Origin: Micromonospora globbae
GTDB taxonomy: Bacteria > Actinomycetota > Actinomycetes > Mycobacteriales > Micromonosporaceae
NCBI RefSeq assembly: GCF_003610785.1
Contig: NZ_RAQQ01000002.1
Span: forward strand, 186,001 to 250,000
DNA: 64,000 bases
Direction: 5' to 3'
Below are positions 45,307 through 53,577 of the stretch, one piece after another. Made by a program: the position numbers and the translations under genes. Under the pieces are notes generated by a model, which was not told the DNA's origin, made no database searches, and saw only the letters and a program-made list of their open reading frames with translations. The stretch's first letter is position 1; each line of letters opens with the position of its first letter.

Positions 45307-45681
45307 TCAGGCCGGCGACCGGCCCTTACCCTGCTCGACGCAGAACTCGTTGCCCTCCGGGTTGCGCAGCGTGACCCAGCCGCGTCCGTCCGCGGTGCGG
45401 TGGTCCTCGTGGAGCTTCGCGCCGAGGGCGATGACGCGTTCCACCTCGTCGTCGCGGCTGCGTTCGGTCGGCTGCCAGTCGAGGTGGACCCGGTTCTTCA
45501 CCGTCTTGGCCTCGGGCACCCGGATGAACAGGATGCCGGGCACGGGGGAGGGCGCTTCGACGAGCACCTCGTCGTCGCCCGGCTCGTCCACGTCGGACAC
45601 CAGCCATCCGGTCACCTCGCTCCAGAAGGTGGCGAGGCGGTAGGGATCGGCGCAGTCGACCGTGACGTGGCGGAGGATCAT
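45307..45681 (-). CDS. Glyoxalase-like VOC domain protein
   Basis: 124 residues from ATG 45681. It starts MILRHVTVDCADPYRLATFW and ends GWVTLRNPEGNEFCVEQG, the typical glyoxalase-like (VOC_3 type) frame; VKNRVHLDWQPTERSRDDEV is the dimer-interface strand and helix. The function is unassigned. The 175 nt upstream (45131-45306) contain a plus-strand open stretch with coding-like composition (see findings). Confidence 0.88.
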   Translation of the reverse strand: MILRHVTVDCADPYRLATFWSEVTGWLVSDVDEPGDDEVLVEAPSPVPGILFIRVPEAKTVKNRVHLDWQPTERSRDDEVERVIALGAKLHEDHRTADGRGWVTLRNPEGNEFCVEQGKGRSPA

Positions 45682-45845
45682 GCGCCACCCTAACCGACGG
45701 CACCGACGTGAGCGGCGCGCCGGCCGCGTCCGCGCAGGTGACGGCATCCTCGCTCGGGCGGGACGACGGACGCCGTTTCGGGTGCGACCGACGTGACCGG
45801 CGCTGGTAGCCTGACGCGTCCCGCGCGAGAGGTGGAGTCTGCCCG

Positions 45846-46610
45846 GTGCCCAGGTTGGTGCTCTGGAGGTTGGTCGCGGTGGGGGCCGTCTGCCTGGCGG
45901 CAGCCTGCGGTCCGCCATCGGCTCGTCCCGAGAGCGACGGGATCCCCTCAACGGCAACGGCAACGGCGACGGGCTCGGCCACCGCCACGAAGCCCGCGTA
46001 CGCGGTCCCGCCGACCGGCGGCCCCGGCTACTCCGCCGCGCTGTCCGCACGCCTGCTGTCCCCGGACTCGGCGCCGCCCGGATTCGACGTCGAGATCGCG
46101 ACGACCATGTCGCCGGACGCCGGAGACCATCGCCCGGGCGTCGCCGACTCCTGCGCGGGCGGCATGATCCCGCTGCTGTCGGCCGCACGGCTGACCGGGA
46201 CGCCGTCAGCGATGGCCGCGGCCGTCCTCAGCCTTGACGCGGGTCCCGACAGCCTCTGGGTGGGGAGCGAAGTCCTCCGGACCTACGCCGACGACGGTGC
46301 GCGGCGGGCGATGACCGACCTGCGGACCCTCGTCGGCCGCTGCCCGACGGTCGTGTCGCCCGGCGGCGAGGACACGTGGCGCTTCGCGGTGACGCCGGGG
46401 CCGCGGCTGGGCGACGAGAGTGTCCACGTCAGCTGCCGCATGACGTCCGGTCCGCACACGTTGGGCTGCGACGGCCTTCTCGTCCGGGTCGGCACCACTC
46501 TGGTGGTCGTCAAGGAGGAGGGCAACGAACCCGGTGGCGAGAGGTACCTCGTCCCGCTCGCCGAAGCCGCGGTCCGCCGGTACCAGGCGACCGGATCCGG
46601 AACGGCCTGA
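45846..46610 (+). CDS. Secreted lipoprotein
   Basis: 254 residues, GTG start with AGAGGTGG upstream. The signal peptide MPRLVLWRLVAVGAVCLAAA ends at Cys21 followed by Gly, a lipobox-like site (CLAAACG). A Thr/Ala-rich linker follows. The mature domain has four cysteines (DSCAGG, GRCPTV, VSCRM, LGCDG) that could form two disulfides, a layout like extracytoplasmic sensor domains of actinobacterial kinases. It would be anchored outside the membrane; ligand or partner unknown. Confidence 0.8.
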   Translation: MPRLVLWRLVAVGAVCLAAACGPPSARPESDGIPSTATATATGSATATKPAYAVPPTGGPGYSAALSARLLSPDSAPPGFDVEIATTMSPDAGDHRPGVADSCAGGMIPLLSAARLTGTPSAMAAAVLSLDAGPDSLWVGSEVLRTYADDGARRAMTDLRTLVGRCPTVVSPGGEDTWRFAVTPGPRLGDESVHVSCRMTSGPHTLGCDGLLVRVGTTLVVVKEEGNEPGGERYLVPLAEAAVRRYQATGSGTA

Positions 46611-46662
46611 CGGGCCCCGTCGCCGGCACTCTCCACGGCGCGGACGGGTGACCGCAGCACGG

Positions 46663-47406
46663 TCAACCCGTGGGGTGGGAGCCCGGCGTGTGCCCGAACG
46701 TGCGCCGGAAGACGTCGATGAAGGCGCTGGCCGACGACCAACCGCACCGGTGCGCGACGGCGGTGACCGGCGTCCTCTCGGCCAGCAGGACCAGCGCGAC
46801 GTGAAGCCGTAGCTGGGTGCGCCACTGTGGGAACGTCATGCCGAGGTCGGCGCGGAACAGCCGCGACAGCGTGCGCGCGCTCGCGCCGACCTCCCGGCCC
46901 AGCTGGGCGAGGGTACGCCCGTCGGCGGGGTCGGCGCGGAGGATGTCGCACACCGCCCGCAGCAGGGGAGAGGCGGGGGTGGGCAGGTGGAGCGGTTGCT
47001 GGGGTGAGGCCCGCAACTGGTCGAGCAACACCGCGCGCAGCCGGGCCCGTTCCGGGCTGTCGTCGTCGGGGCTCCGGGTGAAGGCGACGATCAACTCCCG
47101 CAGCAGCGGGCTCACGGCGAGCACGGTCGGCACGTCCAGAGCGAGCGGGTTCTCGGTCGCGGGTAGGCCGACCAGATGCAGTTCGAGTTCCCCGTGGGCC
47201 TGGTGGGCGTGCACGGTGCCGGCCGGCACCCAGATGGCCCGGGTCGCCGGGGCGACCCACGTGCCCGCGCTGGTGGTGACCGTCAGCACCCCCCGGCGGG
47301 CGTAGACGATCTGGTGGTCGTCGTGCCGGTGGGCGTCGATCGCGCCGCCGGACGCCAGCCGGCGGGTGTCGGTCGGAGCGACCGGCTGGTGGCGGATTTG
47401 CGTCAT
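46663..47406 (-). CDS. AraC-family regulator with cupin domain
   Basis: 247 residues. The N-terminal cupin has AIDAHRHDDHQIVYARRG and WVPAGTVHAHQAHGELEL. The C-terminal double helix-turn-helix has LAQLGREVGASARTLSRLF and VTAVAHRCGWSSASAFIDVF, ending FRRTFGHTPG. It is divergent from an Fsr-like exporter with a 54-nt gap, the arrangement of NimR-NimT-type pairs in which the AraC protein controls the exporter. Confidence 0.92.
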   Translation of the reverse strand: MTQIRHQPVAPTDTRRLASGGAIDAHRHDDHQIVYARRGVLTVTTSAGTWVAPATRAIWVPAGTVHAHQAHGELELHLVGLPATENPLALDVPTVLAVSPLLRELIVAFTRSPDDDSPERARLRAVLLDQLRASPQQPLHLPTPASPLLRAVCDILRADPADGRTLAQLGREVGASARTLSRLFRADLGMTFPQWRTQLRLHVALVLLAERTPVTAVAHRCGWSSASAFIDVFRRTFGHTPGSHPTG

Positions 47407-47460
47407 CCTTCGGCAGTTTATCGGAAGTGAGACGCGGCACCGCGCGCCGATGATGACCGG

Positions 47461-48795
47461 GTGCGAAGGAGTACGTCAATCGGTCTGCTGTCCGTCGGAC
47501 ACGCGTGCGTCGACGTGTACCAGGGTGCCGTGGCAGCCCTGATCCCGTTCTTCGTCGCCGAGCGCGGGTACGGCTACGCCACCGTGGCGGGCGTCGTGCT
47601 GGCGGCCTCCCTGTTGTCGTCGGTGGTCCAACCCGTGTTCGGCGCCCTCACGGACCGGCGGGCGATGCCGTGGCTGCTGCCGGTCGGCACGCTGCTCGGC
47701 GGTGTCGGCATCGCCGCGAGCGGAGCCTCCGGCTCCTACGGGCTCACCCTCCTGTTCGTGGCGGTCTCCGGGATCGGTGTGGCCGCGTACCACCCGGAGT
47801 CCGCGCGGGTGGCCCGGCTCGCCAGCCAGGGCCGGCACAGCGCCATGGGTTGGTTCTCGGTGGGCGGGAATCTCGGCTTCGCGCTGGCCCCACTCATGGT
47901 CGGCGCCGTCCTGGCCGCCGGCGGGCTGCGCCGGACACCGCTGCTGGTGCTGCCGGCGCTCGTCGGCGCCGTGCTGTGCCTGCCCGTGCTGCACGCGCTA
48001 CGGCAGCGGCAGGCCCACGGCACCGCCACGGCGATGCGCGCCGGCGACGACGACAGAGCCTCCTTCGTGAAGCTGTCGCTCGCCGTGATGTGCCGCTCGA
48101 TCGTCTTCGTCGGCCTGAGCACCTTCATCTCGCTGCACGCCCAGCAGCGGATGGGTGGCAGCACCGCGGCGGGCACGGCCGCCCTGTTCGTGCTCTACCT
48201 CGGCGGGGCGGTGGGCTCGGTGCTGGGCGGCGCGTTGGCGAACCGGTGGGACCGGGTCACCGTCTCCGGCTGGTCGTACCTCCTCACGGTGGGAGCGGTC
48301 GCGGGCGTGGTGTTCGTGCCGGGCCCGGCTCTCTACCTGTTCGTGGCGCTGACCTCGGCCGGTCTGTACGTGCCGTTCTCCCTCCAGGTCACGCTCGGCC
48401 AGGACTACCTGCCCTCGCGGGTCGGCACCGCGAGCGGGATCACCCTCGGTCTCGCCGTGAGCGTCGGCGGCCTGGTGAGCCCCGTCGTCGGCCGCGTCGC
48501 GGACGCGACGTCCCTGCGGACGGCCCTGGCACTCCTGGTCGTGATGCCGGCGCTGAGCTGGCTGCTGTTCCGGACCCTGCCCGAACCCGCCCCGCCGCGG
48601 TTCGCGGTGGAGACGCCCGCCGGCGACGGGACGCCCGCCGGCGACGCGGAGGCGGTAAGGTCTCGGATCGTCTCAGGTGGACCGGCTCGGTGGGCGGGAG
48701 GCGGGCATGCCGATCACAGGTCAGCGGGTGGTACGGCGGACCCTCGGGCGACGTCTGACCCGGCTCCGGCAGGCCAGTGGCAAGACCCGGCGTGA
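47461..48795 (+). CDS. MFS exporter, fosmidomycin-resistance (Fsr)-like
   Basis: 444 residues, GTG start. Twelve hydrophobic helices are visible; the start, SVGHACVDVYQGAVAALIPF, is typical of Fsr-type exporters, and VFGALTDRRAMPW is motif A. The helical part ends near residue 385. The remaining 55 residues are Gly/Ala/Pro-rich and the last 30 codons lie inside the next gene, an 89-nt out-of-frame overlap. This suggests that an earlier stop codon was lost. Probably a small-molecule efflux pump under the divergent AraC regulator. Confidence 0.9.
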   Translation: MRRSTSIGLLSVGHACVDVYQGAVAALIPFFVAERGYGYATVAGVVLAASLLSSVVQPVFGALTDRRAMPWLLPVGTLLGGVGIAASGASGSYGLTLLFVAVSGIGVAAYHPESARVARLASQGRHSAMGWFSVGGNLGFALAPLMVGAVLAAGGLRRTPLLVLPALVGAVLCLPVLHALRQRQAHGTATAMRAGDDDRASFVKLSLAVMCRSIVFVGLSTFISLHAQQRMGGSTAAGTAALFVLYLGGAVGSVLGGALANRWDRVTVSGWSYLLTVGAVAGVVFVPGPALYLFVALTSAGLYVPFSLQVTLGQDYLPSRVGTASGITLGLAVSVGGLVSPVVGRVADATSLRTALALLVVMPALSWLLFRTLPEPAPPRFAVETPAGDGTPAGDAEAVRSRIVSGGPARWAGGGHADHRSAGGTADPRATSDPAPAGQWQDPA

Positions 48796-49528
48796 GGTGG
48801 CCGAGGCGAGGCTGGGCATCTCCGAGCCGACGCTGCACCGGATCGAGACGGGCAAGGTGCCGGTGACGCCCGCGAACGTGCGGGCGCTGTGCTGGCTGTA
48901 CGGCGTCGACCAGAGCGTCACCGACGTCCTCGCCGAACTGGCGCTGGGGACCTCGCAGGAGGAGTGGTGGGACGCCAACCCGGTGATCCCCGACTGGTTC
49001 AAGCTCTACGTCGGCCTGGAGGCCAGCGCCACACGGATCCACACCTACTACGGCGAGATCATCCCCGGCGAGTTGCAGACCGAGCGGTACGCGCTGGCCG
49101 TGTTCGCGGCCGAGGGGGTGACCGACGACGAGACGGCGCGGCGACACGTCAAGCTGCGGATGCAGCGGCAGAGGGCGCTGTTCGCGCGCCGTCCCGCGCC
49201 GCGGCTGGTGTTCGTCCTCGGAGAGAACGTGCTGGCGCGGCCGGTCGGCGGCGAGACGGTCATGGAGGAGCAGCGGAAGCACCTGTGGGACGTGGCCGCG
49301 AGCGGCGCCGCGGAGATCCGCATCCTGCCGTTCTCGGTCGGCGCGCACGCGGCGATGGCCGGCGCGTTCCGCATTCTGGACTTCGACGACCCCGACGACC
49401 CGGACACGGTCTACCTGGAGTCCCACGTCGGCGCGCTCTACCTGGAGGAGCCGCACGAGGTGGACGAGTACCGGCGGATCTTCCAGCTCGTCCACGACGC
49501 AGCCGTTCCGCTGGACGAGCACCGGTAG
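48707..49528 (+). CDS. XRE regulator with DUF5753 domain
   Basis: 273 residues from ATG 48707, with GGGAGG 7 nt upstream. The helix-turn-helix is TRREVAEARLGISEPTLHRIETG, followed by the DUF5753 domain (about 90-270) with IHTYYGEIIPGELQTERYAL and VYLESHVGALYLEEPHEVDE. This is the WhiJ-like family that in Streptomyces pairs with small DUF397 proteins and affects development and antibiotic production. A DUF397 gene lies 1 kb downstream on the other strand and a DUF574 methyltransferase lies between. Confidence 0.93.
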   Translation: MPITGQRVVRRTLGRRLTRLRQASGKTRREVAEARLGISEPTLHRIETGKVPVTPANVRALCWLYGVDQSVTDVLAELALGTSQEEWWDANPVIPDWFKLYVGLEASATRIHTYYGEIIPGELQTERYALAVFAAEGVTDDETARRHVKLRMQRQRALFARRPAPRLVFVLGENVLARPVGGETVMEEQRKHLWDVAASGAAEIRILPFSVGAHAAMAGAFRILDFDDPDDPDTVYLESHVGALYLEEPHEVDEYRRIFQLVHDAAVPLDEHR

Positions 49529-49597
49529 CCCGCGGGACGACACGCCCCGGCCCCTGACGGCCGGGGCGGTACCACTACTACCCACGAAAGAGGCGGC

Positions 49598-50413
49598 ATG
49601 ACTGGTGTGAGTGGCGACGGCGAGGCGAAGCCGGCGACCGCGGCCAGGATCTACGACTACTACCTCGGCGGCACCCACAACTTCCCGGCCGACCGCGAGG
49701 CCGCGCAGGCGATGCTCCAGGTGCTGCCGCTGGGTCCGCAACTGGCCAGGACGAACCGCGCCTTCCTGCGGCGTGCCGTGCGCCACCTCGCCGAGTCCGG
49801 GGTGCGGCAGTTCCTCGACGTCGGCTCGGGCATCCCCACCGAGGGCAACGTCCACGAGATCGTCCAGCAGGTCGCGCCCGACGCGCGCGTCGTCTACGTG
49901 GACATCGACCCCGTGGCGGTCGCGGAGAGCCTGGAGCTCCTGGAGGGCAACGAGCTGGCCACCGCCATCACGGGCGACCTGCGCGACCCCCGGTCGATCC
50001 TGTCGCACCCGCAGGTCACGTCGATGCTCGACTTCACCCGGCCGATCGGCCTGCTGCTCGGCGCCGTCCTGCACTTCGTGCCCGACGACGAGGTGGCGTA
50101 CGACGCGGTGGGGCAGCTGCGCGCGGCGCTTGCGCCGGGGAGCTACCTGCTCGTGTCGCACGCGACAGCGGATGACGCGCCGCACGAGCAGGACGAGCTG
50201 GACGTCGCCCACGACATCTACCGGCGGAAGACCGCGACGCCGCTCGGCCTGCGCACCCGGTCCCAGGTCGAGCGGTTCTTCACCGGGCTCGACCTGGTGG
50301 AGCCGGGCTTGGTCTGGCTTCCACTGTGGCGGCCGGCTCCGGACGACCCGCAGTACTTCGCCGACGACCCGAAGCTCAGCTCAGGGCTGGGCGGAGTCGG
50401 TCGGATCCCCTAG
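49598..50413 (+). CDS. DUF574-type SAM-dependent methyltransferase
   Basis: 271 residues, AGAGG upstream. It begins with the family hallmark ARIYDYYLGGTHNFPADREA. SAM motif I is FLDVGSGIPTEGNVHEI, followed by VVYVDIDPVAVAES and IGLLLGAVLHFVPDDEVAY. It belongs to an actinobacteria-specific methyltransferase family often next to XRE-DUF5753/DUF397 genes; substrate unknown. It is 69 nt downstream of the XRE gene, probably cotranscribed. Confidence 0.93.
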   Translation: MTGVSGDGEAKPATAARIYDYYLGGTHNFPADREAAQAMLQVLPLGPQLARTNRAFLRRAVRHLAESGVRQFLDVGSGIPTEGNVHEIVQQVAPDARVVYVDIDPVAVAESLELLEGNELATAITGDLRDPRSILSHPQVTSMLDFTRPIGLLLGAVLHFVPDDEVAYDAVGQLRAALAPGSYLLVSHATADDAPHEQDELDVAHDIYRRKTATPLGLRTRSQVERFFTGLDLVEPGLVWLPLWRPAPDDPQYFADDPKLSSGLGGVGRIP

Positions 50414-50425
50414 TCGCGACCGACC

Positions 50426-50484
50426 GACGGAGCCCGCCGGTGGAAGCCGACGGAGCCCGCCGGTGGAAGCCGGCGGGCTCCGTC
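50426..50484. terminator. Perfect 15-bp hairpin with a duplicated left arm
   Basis: GACGGAGCCCGCCGG (50449-50463) and CCGGCGGGCTCCGTC (50470-50484) form a perfect stem with a TGGAAG loop between convergent genes. The left arm is also present at 50426-50440 (23-bp direct repeat), so two alternative stems are possible. Confidence 0.88.
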
Positions 50485-50530
50485 GTGCCTGTCGTCGTGG
50501 GCGGACGAGCGACGTCGTCCGACCGCGATC

Positions 50531-50734
50531 TCAGCCCAGCAAGCGGTCGAACTCTCCCCGCTTGGCGCCGTAGAGGAACGAGTCCCACTCCTCGACAGTG
50601 AACCGCACGATGCCGGCCGCGGGGTTCTTGCTGTTGCGCACCTCGATCATCCCGGCGTGACGGCGAGCCTCGACACAACTGCCACCGTTGCCCGTCGACC
50701 TGCTGGACATCATCCACCCATCGCTGTCAGGCAT
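50531..50734 (-). CDS. DUF397 small protein
   Basis: 67 residues from ATG 50734, with AGGAG 7 nt upstream. The DUF397 core is visible: SSRSTGNGGSCVEARR, then IEVRNSKNPAAGIVRFTVEE and WDSFLYGAKRGEFD. These small proteins partner XRE-DUF5753 regulators in actinomycetes. The separation from its XRE partner by the methyltransferase, and the opposite orientation, are less usual. Confidence 0.93.
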   Translation of the reverse strand: MPDSDGWMMSSRSTGNGGSCVEARRHAGMIEVRNSKNPAAGIVRFTVEEWDSFLYGAKRGEFDRLLG

Positions 50735-51067
50735 CAGTTGCTCCTCTGTGGACGGTCGTTTCCGGCCGTCTCGAACGTTGCTTGCCCCTGTGCAATCACA
50801 CACGACGCGATCACTTTGGGTGACCGGCCGCGGAGAGCGGCGAGGGTCAATCGGGAACGTTTCCCCAGCACATCAGCCATTCTCTGACCCTCGCGTCCTG
50901 GATGCGCGCCCTCACTCGAAGATCGCGCCGCACGTAGAGTAACTGATGACCGCTCGGCTGCACGAGTTCACCGTGACATGTCGTCTCCGTGAAATCTTGC
51001 ACGGTGCGGCTTGCGCTGCCATGCTCATCGGTGCGTACCCGCCACAGTGGAACCAAGGAGGGCGACG
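50735..51067. other. Divergent intergenic region with nested inverted repeats
   Basis: 333 nt without a gene. CGAGGGTCA (50841-50849) is inverted as TGACCCTCG (50885-50893), enclosing GGGAAcgtTTCCC (50853-50865). TTGCAC (near 50997) with CATGCT 17 nt further is a weak promoter candidate for the following gene. Confidence 0.45.
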
Positions 51068-51397
51068 ATGTCCGCGCCACCGCTGCGCCCACAGGACCAT
51101 CCGACGACGTCCCCAGCCTCGGCACAGGAGTTCGGCGTGGGCGACCGCGTGTGGGTACGCCGCGACGACTCGTGGCGTCCCGGCGTCATCCTCTGCTCCA
51201 GCAGGTCCGCCGCCACGCTGCGGTACCGCCCGGCGGAGACCGTCGGCACCGCGGTGGACACGGTCACCTCGCACAGCCTCCGTCCCCGCCACGACGAGGA
51301 CCCCTACCTCGATGATGTCCCCCTGGCGGACCCGGACCGGCCGCCGCCGGTCCTCGCCACCCGCCAGCCGGCGACCTCCACGGATCTCCGCGCCTGA
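51068..51397 (+). CDS. Hypothetical protein with SH3/Tudor-like core
   Basis: 109 residues from ATG 51068, with AAGGAGGG just upstream. The central part, FGVGDRVWVRRDDSWRPGVI then AATLRYRP, has the strand-turn pattern of SH3/Tudor-like barrels (VGDRVWVR...WRPGVI). Both ends are Pro/Asp-rich and probably disordered. No function known; the divergent DUF397 gene shares its promoter region. Confidence 0.75.
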   Translation: MSAPPLRPQDHPTTSPASAQEFGVGDRVWVRRDDSWRPGVILCSSRSAATLRYRPAETVGTAVDTVTSHSLRPRHDEDPYLDDVPLADPDRPPPVLATRQPATSTDLRA

Positions 51398-51588
51398 CCG
51401 CCGCGATCCGCACCCTCCACCGCCAGCGCCGCCCGCCTCCGCCGCCCTCCTCACGCACGCACCGTCTTGAGTGGCCAGTGCCCCGGAGAAAAGGTCACGG
51501 GGAGGTAACTCAGGGATCCATGTGCGGCGATGATCGCTAGCCTCGGTGGCTGACCAGGCGATCTCGTCTGGAGTTAGGTGGAGAGTGG

Positions 51589-53415
51589 ATGAACATTCGG
51601 AGGAGGGTGGTCTCGCCCGTCGCGGCGGCCGGCGCACTGGCCATCATCACGAGCCTCACCACGGGCCTGCCCTCGGTGGCGCAGGCCGCTCCGGCGTCCG
51701 CGGCGGCCGACGCCCCGATCACCCACGAGGAGAACCCGCGGGTTCCCAAGGGAGCCGCGTGGACGGAGGCGTACTTCCCGTCCTCGGACGGCAGCGACGT
51801 CGAGCTGCACGCCGACGTGCTGCGCCCGGCGCACCTGCCGCCGCACGCGAAGACGCCGGTGATCCTGTCGGTGGGCCCGTACTTCTCGCACGCGGGGGAG
51901 ACGTCGCCCGGCGGGTGGGACCGGGTCGGGCCCTCGGCGCGCTTCCAGGACTTCATCGACGGCGCGCGGCTCATGGAGCGCGGATACACTTTCGTGATGG
52001 TCGACCTGCGCGGCTTCGGCGGCAGCACGGGCTGCCTGGACTTCCTCGGGCCGGGGGAGCAGGCCGACATCAAGGCGGCCGTCGAGTGGGCGGCGAGGCA
52101 GCCGTGGTCGACCGGCAAGGTGGGCATGTACGGCAAGTCGTACGACGCCAACACCGGGCTGGCGGCCAACGTCCTCAAGCTCAAGCCGCTGCGGGCCATC
52201 GTCGCGCAGGAGCCGACGTGGAACCGGTACAACTACCTGTTCAGCAACGGCGTGCCGCGTTCCAACGCGACCAGCAGCCCCCGGAGCTACTACTCGATCG
52301 CCACGATGCCGCCGCTCGCCGACGACAGCGACCGCTACAGGGCGAACGCCGAGTACGAGAAGAACCACCCCGAGTGCGAGATCGACAACCGCACCAACAC
52401 GCAGAACCCCGACCCGAAGTCGGAGTTCTGGCGTGTCCGTGACTTCGCCTCGCGGGCCGCCGGGTCCCACACGCCGCTGTTCGTCACGTCGGGCTTCATC
52501 GAGGACAACACCAAGCCCGAGGACATGCAGAAGTACCTGGCCAACCACCACGGTCCGGAACGCGGGTGGCTCGGGCAGTGGGAACACGTGCGCGGCAACG
52601 AGACCGACGCCGAGGGCCGGCTCAAGATGGGTCGGGCGGGCTGGTTCGACGAGGTGATGCGCTTCTACGACCAGCACCTGCGCGGCATCAGGCCGTCGGT
52701 GACCGACCCGGCGTTCTCCGTCGAGGACAGCCTCGGCAACTGGCGCGCCCAGCGGACCTGGCCGGTGGTCAACGACTCGTACAGGGCGCGGCTGTCGCCC
52801 GGGCGGTACGTCGACGACGGCGGCCAGACGCAGCGCACCGCCCAGCCGATGACGACGTCGCAGGCCGACGGCTGGGACATCGAGTACGCGCCGGAGGCCG
52901 GCTCACTGCCGACCGCCCGGACGGAGGCGCTCAGCGCCGACGCGCCCGGCAACAGCTACTGGACCTTCTCGACGCCTGCCGCCACGCAGGTGCGGCTCAC
53001 CGGCACGCCGGAGATCACCCTGAAGACCAGGGGCCAGGGCAACGTCTGGGTACGGCTGTGGGACGTCGCTCCGGACGGCACGGCGACGATGTTCAACGAG
53101 AACGTCGCCGTGCTCGACGCCAGCGGGTCCACCTCGTTCGCCCTCAAGGCGACGGACTGGACCTTCGCGCGAGGACACCGGCTGGGCGTGCAGATCGGGA
53201 CCATCATGTCGAGGGGGTGGCGACCCGTTCCCTCCGGTCAGACCGTCACGGTCACCGACGCGCGACTCGCCCTGGAGGTGCAGGACGCGCGGTCCGACCG
53301 GCCCACCCAGGGTGACCGGTCGCCGTACCTGGACCGGTACGTGGCGGCGAACACCATCACGCTCGACAGCGTCGGCGCCCCCACCTTCCCGTTGAGGGTG
53401 TCGAAGAAGGGCTGA
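51589..53415 (+). CDS. Secreted CocE/X-Pro dipeptidyl-peptidase-family hydrolase
   Basis: 608 residues. A Sec signal peptide (MNIRRRVVSPVAAAGALAII, cleavage probably after AQA near residue 32) precedes an alpha/beta-hydrolase domain. The nucleophile region is GKVGMYGKSYDANTG with Ser in GKSYD, and candidate Asp and His lie in TSGFIEDNT and GQWEHVRG. The C-terminal jelly roll (about 400-600) is the PepX_C type with TPEITLKTRGQGNVWVRLWD. It hydrolyses an ester or X-Pro amide outside the cell. The start follows GGTGGAGAG. Confidence 0.92.
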   Translation: MNIRRRVVSPVAAAGALAIITSLTTGLPSVAQAAPASAAADAPITHEENPRVPKGAAWTEAYFPSSDGSDVELHADVLRPAHLPPHAKTPVILSVGPYFSHAGETSPGGWDRVGPSARFQDFIDGARLMERGYTFVMVDLRGFGGSTGCLDFLGPGEQADIKAAVEWAARQPWSTGKVGMYGKSYDANTGLAANVLKLKPLRAIVAQEPTWNRYNYLFSNGVPRSNATSSPRSYYSIATMPPLADDSDRYRANAEYEKNHPECEIDNRTNTQNPDPKSEFWRVRDFASRAAGSHTPLFVTSGFIEDNTKPEDMQKYLANHHGPERGWLGQWEHVRGNETDAEGRLKMGRAGWFDEVMRFYDQHLRGIRPSVTDPAFSVEDSLGNWRAQRTWPVVNDSYRARLSPGRYVDDGGQTQRTAQPMTTSQADGWDIEYAPEAGSLPTARTEALSADAPGNSYWTFSTPAATQVRLTGTPEITLKTRGQGNVWVRLWDVAPDGTATMFNENVAVLDASGSTSFALKATDWTFARGHRLGVQIGTIMSRGWRPVPSGQTVTVTDARLALEVQDARSDRPTQGDRSPYLDRYVAANTITLDSVGAPTFPLRVSKKG

Positions 53416-53420
53416 CCGGC

Positions 53421-53453
53421 GACGGCTGCCCGGCACCCTGCCGGGCAGCCGTC
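53421..53453 (+). terminator. Perfect 13-bp hairpin after the CocE-type gene
   Basis: GACGGCTGCCCGG (53421-53433) pairs with CCGGGCAGCCGTC (53441-53453) with a 7-nt loop, starting 5 nt after the stop. Confidence 0.88.
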
Positions 53454-53577
53454 CGGGCGCGGAGCCTACGAGCGGCGCGGAGCGCCCGAACGGGGGCCGC
53501 ACCGGTCATCGCCCGTGCGGCCTCCGCCGTCGCGGCGGCCCCGGTCTCCGTCGGGGCGCCGCACCCGGCGGCGTCGC

